Shown piece after piece: positions 28,182-38,931 of a DNA stretch of 64,000 nucleotides (within the stretch, counting starts at the first letter, position 1; the number at the start of each line of letters is the position of its first letter). A program made the translations under genes and the position numbers. The notes beneath the pieces are model-generated. The model was not told where the DNA came from. It made no database searches and saw nothing but the letters and a program-made list of their open reading frames with translations. The stretch is from Tetrahymena thermophila SB210 (taxonomy: Eukaryota; Ciliophora; Oligohymenophorea; Hymenostomatida; Tetrahymenidae). Location: contig NW_002476351.1 in assembly GCF_000189635.1 (NCBI RefSeq), positions 186,001-250,000 of the forward strand, written 5' to 3'.

Positions 28182-29866
28182 TCAATCATCTTCTTTTTGC
28201 TAATAAAATAGCATATAAGCACACGAAGGAATATTATTACTGCCAAAATATTCTTAATAATCGGATTCTTATATTTTCTGTTATTTTTTGTTAGATGATA
28301 AAAATAAATATTTAAAAAATCTAAATACGTTAAAAATATTTTTATTTACATTAATTTGTTCATCATCATACAAATACCAGATATCTGTTTTCTTAATTAA
28401 AGCAGTATAGTGGCCAATAGATAGGCCTTATCCATGATGTATAATAACAGAATTAAGTTAGTAATTCATTTCAGTGTGCAAATCTTGTTTGTTTTGTTAA
28501 TCTGGTGGAACATAATTCTAAAATTCAATTTAAAAATAAGTATTTAGCAATTAAAAAAAATATTACTGGAGTGAGCTTTATTCCAAGAGGGAACGCTACT
28601 CTCCAAAAGAGTTTTATCATTCTGTTTAATCTATCATCATATTTGAACCTCTTTAGATGACAAATGAGAGTTTGTGGTAATTTTTTGATTAAAATCCTTT
28701 TAAACAATTTTAGATAAATTAAATTAAAATTTCTTGCTTAAAATTTTGATAATAATTTTAAAATTCTAAAATTAAATAAGAAAATTATAAAAATGTAGAT
28801 AGAGAAACAAATTACTTTTTTTCTGCATCGTGCTTGGAGTTGCAAGTATTACAAAAAAACTGATCATCACCACTCATTTTTTCTATATCAGACAATTTTT
28901 TAACACAATTAGTTAGGGAAGAATTCATGTTCATATCAAGCGAGAGGTCTAGAAAAGGCTCATCTCTCTCAGTGATCTTTTAGCAGTTCAAGCAAGTTGT
29001 TTGTGTTGTTAGAATTCCTCCAAAGATCTCCTCTATCCATGATGGTTGATTTTTAGGAGGAGGATTAGGATTAGTTTTAGATTCTAAATAAAAAAATTAG
29101 ATATAAATAAATAAATATTATTTAATTAATCATAGCTTAAATAAATCTTTACTTATATATTTTTTATTTAGGACATCGTTCATTTAATTTAAAAACCATA
29201 TTGAAAATTCGTGACAGTCTTAGTGGTTTTCTCCTTTAAAATCAGGATTACCTTTTCTGACATATTTCATTATTTTCTTTGAGCTACACACTCCTGTCTT
29301 TTTCTTGCTAAATTATATTTCCTAAAACAACTCCTAAAGCAATGATATTGGGTTATCTTTCTAAATTTATATTTATTTTTTTATTTCCTTCATTTAACAT
29401 CATTCAAAAATATTATTTTACTGTTTCCTTGTTGCTTTTGTATTCTAACACCTTTTTTTTGAATGGCTCACAGTTGTAGAATGCTTAAAAAATACTATTA
29501 GAATAGCATATATTGTCTATCTTTTAATGTAAAATTTAAATTATCAATATTTCTACCTCTTTTCTACAAATAAATCAATATGCAAACAACTTAATAAAAT
29601 GCTTTGTATAAATTGTTTAAAACTTAATGCTGCTTTCCCATCATAATAAAATAAAAAAGTTAATATGTTTTAAGCAATTTTTTTGAATTTAAAGTGCATT
29701 TAATATTTTATTACATTTTGCAAACCAAAGAACTTTTCTCCATCTGGAAAGTTGTTTCCTAATTATAAATGAAAACTTTTAATTTGAACTGCTTGGTTTT
29801 TGTATCTTTAAATATACCTAAGTCTTTTACTATATGCTCATTACCGCTTATTTAATTGTTTCCCAT
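28182..29866 (-). CDS. Ubiquitin-specific protease of the USP12/USP46 type, 344 aa, 8 exons
   Basis: Deubiquitinating Cys protease. Exons (complement): 29845-29866, 29715-29758, 29422-29520, 29153-29360, 28816-29083, 28567-28696, 28350-28517, 28182-28277; phases agree. N-terminus MGNN, then FPDGEKFFGLQN. The Cys box reads IDNICYSNS with Cys27. QDCHEFSIWFLN follows, a zinc knuckle has CLNC (155-158) and CNTC (202-205), then LICHLKRFKYDD, and a His box IGHYTALIK with His293. WYLYDDEQ has Asp308/309, and the C-terminal SCAYMLFYQ is typical. Length and order fit USP12/46, which in animals and fungi need WD40 cofactors. Oddity: the invariant G-N-T before the catalytic Cys is D-N-I here. Cys, His and Asp are all present, so activity is likely but not certain. 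MGNN suggests N-myristoylation. Confidence 0.92.
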
Positions 29867-30768
29867 TTTTTATAGCTATAATATTGTAGAATCAATCAAT
29901 ATTATGTTCTATGTTTGAATTTGTTTATGGAAAGAAAAGAATTAATTAATTAATTATTATTAAGTCTGATACAAAATATAATTAATAACTTGTTTAATAA
30001 ATATAAATATCAAAAATAATTGATTAATTAATTAATGAATTAATGAATGAGCCAGCATTTACACTTCTTTGATACAATCGAGTTGTTAATAAAGTCAACT
30101 CCAAATCATATTGTTGCACACAAATCAAATCAAAATAGCATTTGAGATGATTATTTTATTGTATTTTATTAGAGACGAATTGACTGACATTCCTTAAAAT
30201 AGTATTATTTATAATCTTCCAAAATCCAGAAATTTAATTTATCTAGATTAATTCCAAATCAAATCAATTTTTTGGGAATCAAGCCATTTCTGTCTTAATT
30301 TTTTCTAGGTTAAATCTTATCAATAATATTAATCAAATCAATTATTTCTAAAATAAACAAATTACATTTAGTATTAATATTAATTACAATATATTTAGTT
30401 GACTTTTTTTAAGTCTTAAATATAAATAAATACAACTATGACAGACTAAATAACTTATTGAATAAAATTAATTTCGCTAACAACTAAATTAAATATTTAT
30501 TTTGCTATTGCAGATAATTTAATGAATCTATTTTCATTTTAAAAAATTATTAAATATTTTTTATTTATTTTATAATTATTTTATGAATTAAACAAATGAG
30601 TAAGTCAATGAGTGATTAAACAAACACACTTTCTTGCATTTTTTAGTAGTTGAAAAATGAATTATTTATTTATTTATTTCTAAGCTTTTTCTTTTTTTGA
30701 AAGAATTAGGAAAGCATTTATTATTTATACATTATATATTTTTGAATGAATTAATTTATATTTGAATA
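29867..30768. other. Intergenic region
   Basis: AT-rich flank between two minus-strand genes; it should hold the USP promoter and the 3' flank of the CSPP1-like gene. Near 30180-30320 there are several copies of an aatcaaatcaa-like word. No gene seen. Confidence 0.5.
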
Positions 30769-33700
30769 TCAATTATATTTATCATTTTTTTAGATATGTG
30801 TTGATTTGAACTATTTTATTAGTTCATCTAATTTATAAAAATCTGGATCTTCTACATTTCTTAGGCTTTCATAAAGCTCTTTATTATCTTAATATTTACC
30901 GGTTTCTAAGATTGTGCTAAGTTATCTTGTTTTTTCATTAAAATCTTCATTAACAGTGCTTAAATGAAATCTTTCTCTGATTTCTCTAAGCGCTTTCTAC
31001 TTTTTAATCTCATCACTATCTTCGTCCTCATTTTATTTTTATTCATATTCATGGTCTCTTTTGTAGTCAAACAACTGATCTCTATTCTAATATGCATCTC
31101 TGTTTTACTGTTAATATTGATGCTCTTCTTAATTACCTTATTTTCTACTTATGTCGTTATCTCTCTCAAATTTGAGCTGTAAATCTGACATATTTAGATT
31201 TTAAAAGTTGTTATTTTACTCGTCATAATTGTGGTCTTTCTAAAATTGATTTGTTGTATTGAAATTTTAGTTATTTTCTTCGAAGTTGTTATTTTAAAAT
31301 TAATTTTGATTGCTTCTTTTTGGATTGTTTTCTCCAATTCTGTTGTTGCTGTGATGACTATATCCCGTTTGGTCTAATATTCCTTTTGCAGCCATATTGA
31401 AAGTGGTTTCACTTTTTATTTTAGTTCTATGCTGGCTCTAAGAGCTATATTTTTATCTCATTAATTCTTCTTCTTTTTGTTGCATCATTGCAGTTTATTG
31501 GATTTGATGTGATTAATGACTAAGTATTTTATCTATATCTTTCGTAATGTCACTATTCATTGTTGGAATATCCCAAATTTTCGTGTTTGGATTAAGATCT
31601 TAGTCTGCTTAATTATTTATAATCGTATTTTATGAATAGTCTTAGTCATAATTTATAAGCTAAGACATAGTTAATTTATCTTTTTATTTAAGATGATCTA
31701 TCAAATCCATTGGTATCATTTTGCTTTCAGCATCTAATGATTAAATATTATATTCTTCTTATCTATCATATACAGTAGGTTTATTTTAAATTATGTTTAG
31801 CTAGTTATTATCAGCCGAACTCACTTATCTTCTCTAGCTTTAATATCCTGTAGATTCTCTGCTTTTGGTGCTAAAATAAAATAAAATAAAACGTGCTTAA
31901 TAAATTTAATCCAAAACTAAAGAAATATATATACTACTACTGCCTATATGCATTTTAGTTATATTAGTTTCCATAGTTATTAAAATTATTGTTGTTGCTA
32001 TTATATGTATTAAAATCAGAATAATCTATAGTATAAGGGTTTATCTGCTATCTGCTAGCTGTTCCATATTTATTTCTATCATCGATTGCCTAAATATTTT
32101 CCAATTTAGCTCTATGGACATCATGTTAAAGATTTTTATATTGATCTTAAATTTATTATTTCATATTATCTATCTCAGGTAGAATATCTCTATTTCTGAG
32201 CTCCTAGCTGTTCAGTGCCATTCTTTCATATTGTAAAAAAAATTTATAACTTCATAAAAACAAGGATATTTTGTTATTCTTTCATACCTTTACAAATGGA
32301 AAGTGTTTGATAAGATGTCACTGTTAGGAGAGTAATTGTAAGGGATACTACTGTACATGTTTTTATTAGAATTCTATTGTAATTGCTATGGATAATTTTA
32401 ATTTTGAGTGTTATAAATGTTAAAATTAGGTTGTTAGTAATTGCTGAAAACAGTTAAATAATCATTTATATTGTTAGTGTTATTTAATTATTGAGTTGCT
32501 TAAGGATTATTATAATTATTTATATTATGCTTTATAGAATTGTCGAAAGTGTTTTATTTTTGGATTGCTGGTTTTTAGTAGTCCTATGACTTTTATGGCG
32601 TTCCTTCATCCAAATGATAAGGAATTATTTTATTTTTCTTTTACTTTTTCAAATCTTCATTTTCTTATTGAATTTCAGCAGCCTTTTTCTTTTTTTTTTC
32701 CTCCTCTTCTTTAATTTGCCTTTCAATTTATTCTCTTTCTTTTTTAACTCTTTCTTCTATTCTCAGTTCTTCTTCTTTTTGTCTCTCCTTTTCTTATTAC
32801 TTCTTTCTATCCTTAAGCATAATTTACTCTTACAGAGCATTGCTGATTTCCTGTTTCTACTTTTCTCTTCTCAAAAAATCAGCTTCATTTTAATTTTCGC
32901 TGTCAATAAGTCTTTTATTGTTTCTTCTAAAATTAGTTGCATCTATTTGGAATAAATTATAAACATCAATATTTATTTACTTAGCAATTTTAATTTTAAA
33001 TAATATAAACTATTACTATCTGATTAAACTGGCTTTAAGCCTTCCTTTTCATTATAATTATTCTTTCCACCTGGTAGAATAGATTATTCGATGTTATAAT
33101 TTATATTTTCTCTATAAAAATCTTTTTTATCTAAATTATTAGCCTAGTCTTTAGACTTGAAATGTAATTTTTCATTTATTTTGTTAGCTAAAGATTCGTG
33201 CATGCTTAATTACTAAGGAGCATATTATTAACGACCTAAAGAATAGCTTGGCTATGAAGTTGTAATACTGTTAGAACTATCCTAATTTTTACCTCCCAAA
33301 TAATCATATTAAACAAGTGAAGTATCTGGTTTTCGACTAGAAATTATTTCTCCATTTTTACCAATAAGAGGAGCTCCTGATCCTCCTCTAATTTTATAAA
33401 AAGGAATAAAATTGAGAATGATAAGTGCCATTTTATAAATAATACTTTCCATATGGATTGTCATTTCTAGCAGCCATTCTTTCTTATAATTCTTAAATTT
33501 TTTACTATTTGAAATCAGTATTTACATTTGTGTTATTTTTCTTTTCATCCATCTAAAAAATAATATTATTTAAATAAAACTATTAAGACTTAATAGATAT
33601 AAAATAAAAATGCAATACTTATTTCTTTAAATACTCTCCGTATATCTTGCCGTTTGGAGATTTATTGTTTATTTGATCAGAGTTAGAATCATTTCTATTC

Positions 33701-34020
33701 CTCTGATATGCTTGCTTTTCTTAAGGAATTTAGTACTACTAATTTGAAATATCATTCATTTTGTAATAATCGTCTTACTATCTGCTTGCAGCACCTCCAA
33801 ACTTTTCCTATTTCTTTTTTTCTTCATTATATTTTATCTATTAGAATATTTTTAATCACTTTAAATTGCAACAGCAATATTAATTTGTTACCTATTATCT
33901 CAAATAATCTCCATAATTTTTTTTTATTTCTTTCATGGGATCATCACTTTATCTCTAAAACTTTTGCTGATTGCCATAATTGCTTTACAAGTCATTCAGT
34001 TAATTATACATCTGATACAT
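30769..34020 (-). CDS. Large Q-rich coiled-coil protein with CSPP1-like motifs, 956 aa, 7 exons
   Basis: Exons (complement): 33892-34020, 33619-33837, 33446-33552, 33017-33387, 32288-32942, 31935-32222, 30769-31870; phases give 957 codons. Two repeats of a motif stand near the N-terminus: YGDYLRQQI (36-44) with KKKQEKFGGAAS, and YGEYLKKQM (~110-117) with NPYGKGGSGAPLIGKNG (~148). This YGxYLRxQ plus GGxGAP pattern recalls centrosome/spindle-pole-associated CSPP1 and related ciliary proteins, which sit on microtubules at the ciliary base and tip. A charged coiled coil follows (RKKQQEKERQKEEELRIEER), then long N/Q-rich stretches, a conserved-looking TKIWDIPTM, and a second charged helix at the end (IKKQKALREIRERFHL). 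Several plus-strand frames here are antisense shadows. Family call is moderate; the gene model is strong. Confidence 0.86.
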
Positions 34021-34787
34021 TTTCAAGGAAATAAAACTAACTAGAAAAACAAAAAATAACTTTGTATTAATAATAATATCCTTCTACAAATTTTTTAATT
34101 CCTATCTGACTAAATGATTGATGATTATTTGATATTTTAATTAATTTGAAAAAAAATAAACCAAAGTAAAACAATCAGTTTGATTTTTGTTATCTAATAG
34201 AGATTATTTTAAAATGCAATCTAAGTTGCTTATATAACTAAGTCTATTAATTATTTATTTATTCATTTATTTTTCTATTATCAAAAATACCATTATCAAA
34301 TAGTATCAAACAGAAATTATTAATTTTTTACAATTATTGATATTTTAACAAATAAGTAAATAAATAAATTGAATTCAACTGAGAAAAAGTTCAGTAATAT
34401 ATTTAATACTATCTTCAATTTGTATTAAATTCAAGTATTTATTTAGTGTCAAATTTTCATTTAAAAAAACAATTATCTGATTTTTTTGTGTTTATGATAG
34501 ACATTTTAATTAACAATATCTTTCTCTATTTAAATTTATATTTTGGATGATATTAACAAAAAATGAAACGTAAATTTGTATAATAGATTGTATAATTAAA
34601 ATATTTAGCCTTAATCATATAATTTCAATAATTTGGTGTATTTACAATCATGATATACTATTTTTTTGTGTTAAATTCAACAAATTATTTAAATTAATTT
34701 TAAATAGAAAATTTTTATATAAAGTATTATTTTTATTTATTAAAAGATTTTTGAATATAAATGAATGATATATGAAGAGTAAATTTA
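34021..34787. other. Intergenic region
   Basis: Very AT-rich spacer between two minus-strand genes. No gene seen. Confidence 0.5.
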
Positions 34788-36039
34788 TCAAAATTGATGA
34801 GAGGCACTCATCGATCTATTAACGTTGAGAGCACTGTAAGATTTATTTAGCTAATTATTAGCATTAATGCCTTTTTTATTTAAAATTCCACTTTATTCAT
34901 TTAATATATTGCTTAACCACATTGTTTCAAGCAAAACCTTCTTTAACTCTTGCTGACGAGTTGCTTTTACCTTTTTTCCTGTTGCTGCTTCTATATTTAA
35001 ATATCAAAAAAATATTTTTATTTAGAAAAAATAAATAATAATTTTTCCACCTGTTCCTCCTCCTCCTGGTGTTTCTAACTAATCTGGAGCTTAAAGTTCA
35101 TTTTTCTAAACGTTTTTTGAAAAATCTCTGCCTTTAATTGCCTTTTTATTTTCAGATAAGACATCCCAAATCTTTAAATTTTTGGATTTGTTATAAGCAA
35201 GCTTTAAAGAAGTATGTTCTCTTCTAAATTCAATTAGTGTCATTTCTGTAACAAATCTTTCACCATCATACATATGGACCAACATATGTCCATCCTTAAA
35301 AGAATAAAGTGAGATTATATTTAAATTACTATAAATCAAATAACGTTTTACAGAATTTTTATAAGCTCTATAATTGATTCTACTTTTGAGTTCTTCTTGT
35401 ATTTCATTAGCTTCACCCATTTTTATTAAAGCCTCATACTCATGCTCGTTTTTATTCTTGCTAATCGTAATATTTAAAAACTTGTCTTAATCTTTTTCCT
35501 TTTCTTTGTGCTTTTATAAGTAGACTTTAGATTTATTTTCATGGAACATGTACTAATTTCTAAAAAATATTTTTAATTTTAAAAATTGACTTTGCTTTAT
35601 TTTACTATTAAAAATCTTAAGAATATCCACTCAAAGGTCTTTGTTATTAAGAACTAATTGTGTTTTTAGCACTTTACTGTCTTGCAAACTTCTGGCTCTA
35701 AACTCTAAATTTCTTCTTTGAACTTTAAGCCATTGTTAACACTTTTTCTCTTATAAATTCAAGCATAGCATCTAATAAAAATAAAATAAACTAGGATATA
35801 ATTTTTAAATAATTACTTTCTTAGTTGTGCCAAGGTTAAATCTTATCACATAAAATTTTGATAGTTACATACCCATCTTAATCAGTTAATTCTTTCTATA
35901 CAGTTTCAAGTTCCCACTCTTGAATTGACATTCCAATATCTAAGCAGTACTCTACAAATTCATCTAGTTCAACATAGATTCGAGAGGATTTCCAAAATGT
36001 TTCTAAAGAAATGTGGTGAAAGGCTATGAATTTACTCAT
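34788..36039 (-). CDS. Hypothetical protein with a weak EF-hand-like N-terminus, 366 aa, 4 exons
   Basis: Exons (complement): 35817-36039, 35606-35771, 35051-35559, 34788-34990; phases agree. The N-terminal ~75 residues (YVELDEFVEYCLDIGM ... TDQDGYVTIKIL) look like one degenerate helix-loop-helix. A basic, Q-rich linker follows. The middle (~170-290) is a compact mixed alpha/beta stretch with GHMLVHMYDGERFVTEM and LIEFRREHTSLKLAY. A GGGGTGG hinge and a polar tail ending MSASHQF close the protein. I do not recognise the family and see no membrane segment. The end of exon 2 could be placed at three donors (35605, 35620 region, or earlier) that all keep frame; I chose the GTAAAA site. Only 55 bp separate its ATG from the stop of the next gene on the same strand. 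Confidence 0.78.
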
Positions 36040-36094
36040 TTTTTAAATTACTGGGTTTGGGAGTCTTTTAAAAATATTAATTTAATTAGCAAAC

Positions 36095-36660
36095 TCAATT
36101 TAAAATAGTTATTTTTTGCTCATTTGGTAATAAAATTTAGAAGATTTTATATTTTTTTGTTTAAGTTTGGCTTTCAGAAAACTAAAATATTTACTGTTAA
36201 GAAGACTACTTTTTTAGAGCTTCATAAATCTGCTTATTTTTACTTTATTATTGATCTTAAATAACTTCTTTTTCCTTTTCTTTATTTTTTGCCATTTCAC
36301 GATTACTATCCTATTAATCTTGATCTTTTATATTATTATTTGAGTTTCCACTTCCATTTTTCCAATTTAATGCATTATATCTGCTAGATTCAGGTCTACC
36401 AGATTTGGATACAGGTCTATTAACTGTTTGCTTCATATGAGCCTATTTTTTTAATGAAAAAAATTTTTGCAAACTTCCTGAATAATTTTAATTATTTTTC
36501 TAACTTACTGAAATAGTTTCATTAACTTTGGCTTCAAATTCTCCTGAAGAATCTTAATCCTCGTAATTCTATTGAAATTTGCAATAATATTTAGTTTTGA
36601 AAATCCTAATTATTTATTAAAAATAACCTTCACAAAGTCATCATCGTGATGGTCAGCCAT
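36095..36660 (-). CDS. Small charged hypothetical protein, 146 aa, 3 exons
   Basis: Exons (complement): 36628-36660, 36509-36568, 36095-36442. It starts MADHHDDDFVK, continues with an acidic patch (YEDQDSSGEFEAK), then a motif with NRPVSKSGRPESSRYNALNW. A K/E/Q-rich helical stretch and a basic tail with KKYKIFQ follow. It is highly hydrophilic with no Cys pattern or membrane segment. Not recognised. It lies 55 bp upstream of the start of the 34788-36039 gene on the same strand. Close tandem spacing is unusual in this window, but each should still have its own promoter in a ciliate. Confidence 0.75.
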
Positions 36661-37185
36661 AATTCTAATTTATATAATCCCTACTTTACAAACAAAATAT
36701 TAATTACTTTTTTTAGACTACTTAATAAAGAAGTTTTAATTAAATCGAATAAAGGTCAGCAATTTAGTTTTTTTGGATAATTAATTATCAAAAAATAGCT
36801 ATCAAAGCAAATATAATCAAAGAAATTAGCTATACCTACAAAATATCTAATTAAAATTATAACGTTGTAATATTTTTGTTAATTCAATATTTCCATTTGA
36901 ATACATATCTAAAAGCATCCTTAGATCCTTAGACTTTAAAAAATTTTTGATTGAAATTTAAACCAAATTTTTTGAGTTTTTTTTTTAATTTACTAAAATT
37001 TTAAAAAAATGTTTTTTTAATCAATTGAAAATTTATTAATCAATAACATGATCATTTGTAATTAATTTAAAAAAAAACATGAGCATTTATAATTAATTTT
37101 TAAAAAAGACATGAGCATTTATAATTACTTTTAAAAAAGATATATTTTACTAATTTTAAGTTAATTTATTTATTAAAAAGATAAA
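36661..37185. other. Intergenic region
   Basis: AT-rich. It includes three diverged copies of a ~40-bp word (gagcatttataattaatttttaa-like) between about 37040 and 37140. No gene seen. Confidence 0.5.
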
Positions 37186-37899
37186 TCAAAGGATTTATAT
37201 CTCAATCCAATAGAATTTAGGATGTAAAACCCATCTGATTCCTCTTTATGAATATTATTTATTAAAATCAATAATTTTTTTTTCAAGTTCAATATAAGTT
37301 GATTTTTCAAAGCTAGTCATATCTGGTTTTCTTATTTGTGTTTTAATGAAATTGTAAAATATAAAAAGCATCCCAACTCCATAGAATGCTACACCAATTT
37401 CAAAAGTGTAATTATTTGTAACTGTATCAAAAACTCTTAATGAAAATAGTAACACGGCAATAGCTAGCATAGGAATATTTAAAAGTAACATCTTTTTTTC
37501 AGTCGCAAAAGGATCGTTTTTCTCTCTTTACAGTTTTTTTGCAAATTGTATACTACATATTTTTGTTAATTCATACACTGAATCTCTGAATTCTTTTTCA
37601 GATAAATATTAACCTAAAGTTTATTCATCATAGCAGTCATATCTAAAACCTAATCCTTCATTATTTGGCAAAACAATAATTCTCTTATTTGTCGATCTAG
37701 GAAAATTTAGGTTTTTTATCAGCTCACTACGTGAGATATATTTTTTTTCTAAATCTTCATTAATTTGATCCAAAGAATCTTCTTTTTCTTCTTCCTCCTC
37801 TTATTATTATTCTGCTTTATTTAACCTAGAAGTATTTTTGCTTTTTTTATTATAGTCTTGTTCTTCTCTGTAGTTCTTTGAAGTGAGCTCAATATTCAT
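37186..37899 (-). CDS. Small membrane protein with two transmembrane segments, 237 aa, intronless
   Basis: A single frame from ATG 37897-37899 to TGA 37186-37188. The N-terminal ~50 residues are polar with an acidic run (QQQEEEEEKED). The middle (~60-135) is mixed and ends with KKLQREKNDPFATEKK. Two hydrophobic segments follow: about 137-156 (LLLNIPMLAIAVLLF) and 166-187 (GVAFYGVGMLFIFYNF), a hairpin. After it come IELEKKIIDFNKQYSQRGI and a C-terminus with WVLHPKFYWIEI. The plan of soluble part, membrane hairpin, helix and short beta tail resembles small Golgi/ER adaptor proteins such as the GOLGA7/Erf4 group, but I have no motif that proves it. Confidence 0.8.
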
Positions 37900-38931
37900 G
37901 TTGTTTTCTTTTAGCTTTTCTATAAATTATATTGTTATTTTTTGCTTTTGTTTAAAAACTAGAAAATAAATAATTGTTTCTTGTTTTAATTAAAAATCTC
38001 AAAAAACTTACAAAAAAAACATCTCCCCACAATTACATTCAAAATATAATAAAATTAATCGTTGATTTCAAAAAAATTTAATGAAAACTAAAAAAAATCT
38101 TTGATAATCCCAGCTTAAAAAATTAAAAAACTGCATATCTAAGTCTTTAATTTCTTTGTATTGTTTTTTGTTATCATTTTTTATTTACTTTTAATATTTA
38201 TTTTTATTTTCTTTTTCTTTTCATGCAATTTATTTATTTATGATTTTTTTTTATTTGAATTTAATTTAATTATTTTAATTTCAAAATTTTTAATTTTTAT
38301 TTTTCTCTTTAATCAATTTTATTATTTTCTTTTTTTATTTTTCTATTAATTCTTTTTAAGTGCCGATATTTTCTCAATCACTCTAGCTCTGCATCTGTCT
38401 GTATTCATCTGTCTGTCGTCGATTTATAATTCCTAAGGGAATAAGAGATAGACGTGAAACAAGAACGTGAAGAAAATCGAGAGACTTTGAAGTTTTCTGA
38501 GCGAATTATCTAAATAGAAATATTTGCTATTGATTCTTAAAAACTTTTGGAATGAAATATTGCAAATAATTTCTAAATGGAGTGTTGCTGAATTTGTGTT
38601 TGGTGGATTAAAAACTTTCCATTTAGATTTCTATTTTTTATGGATAACTTTTTTATTTCTTCAAAATCGCTCTTATTTTGTTTGCTTTTTAAAAAATTTC
38701 AGAGTACTTTTTGCTTTTTCCTCCTTTTTAATTTAAAAATTTATCTATTTATTTTTTAAAAAATTAATTATTTATATCCAAAAGGAATTAAATTAATTGC
38801 ACTATTAATAAATTACAAGACATCAAAATAAATACATAACAAATAATAATTTTAAATTAAAAGAATAGATACAAACAAACCTTTTAATTAATTAACCACA
38901 TTTAAATTATTAATCTGACTGAATTTTTCTT
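37900..38931. other. Intergenic region with a GC-richer segment
   Basis: Mostly AT-rich. About 38355-38510 is clearly richer in G+C, with a small hairpin (attcc/ggaat) and repeated acgtgaa words; it may be a non-coding RNA or leader (see findings). A 38524-38736 frame lacks an ATG and looks random. Confidence 0.4.

Noticed and set aside
32614..34034. Plus-strand frames rich in Leu/Phe (32614-32955 and 33708-34034)
   Set aside because: They are antisense to the well-supported minus-strand CSPP1-like gene; the F/L-rich content is simply the complement of K/E/Q codons.
38161..38736. Two plus-strand frames of F/I/L-rich sequence
   Set aside because: T-rich intergenic DNA; the second lacks an ATG; no motif.
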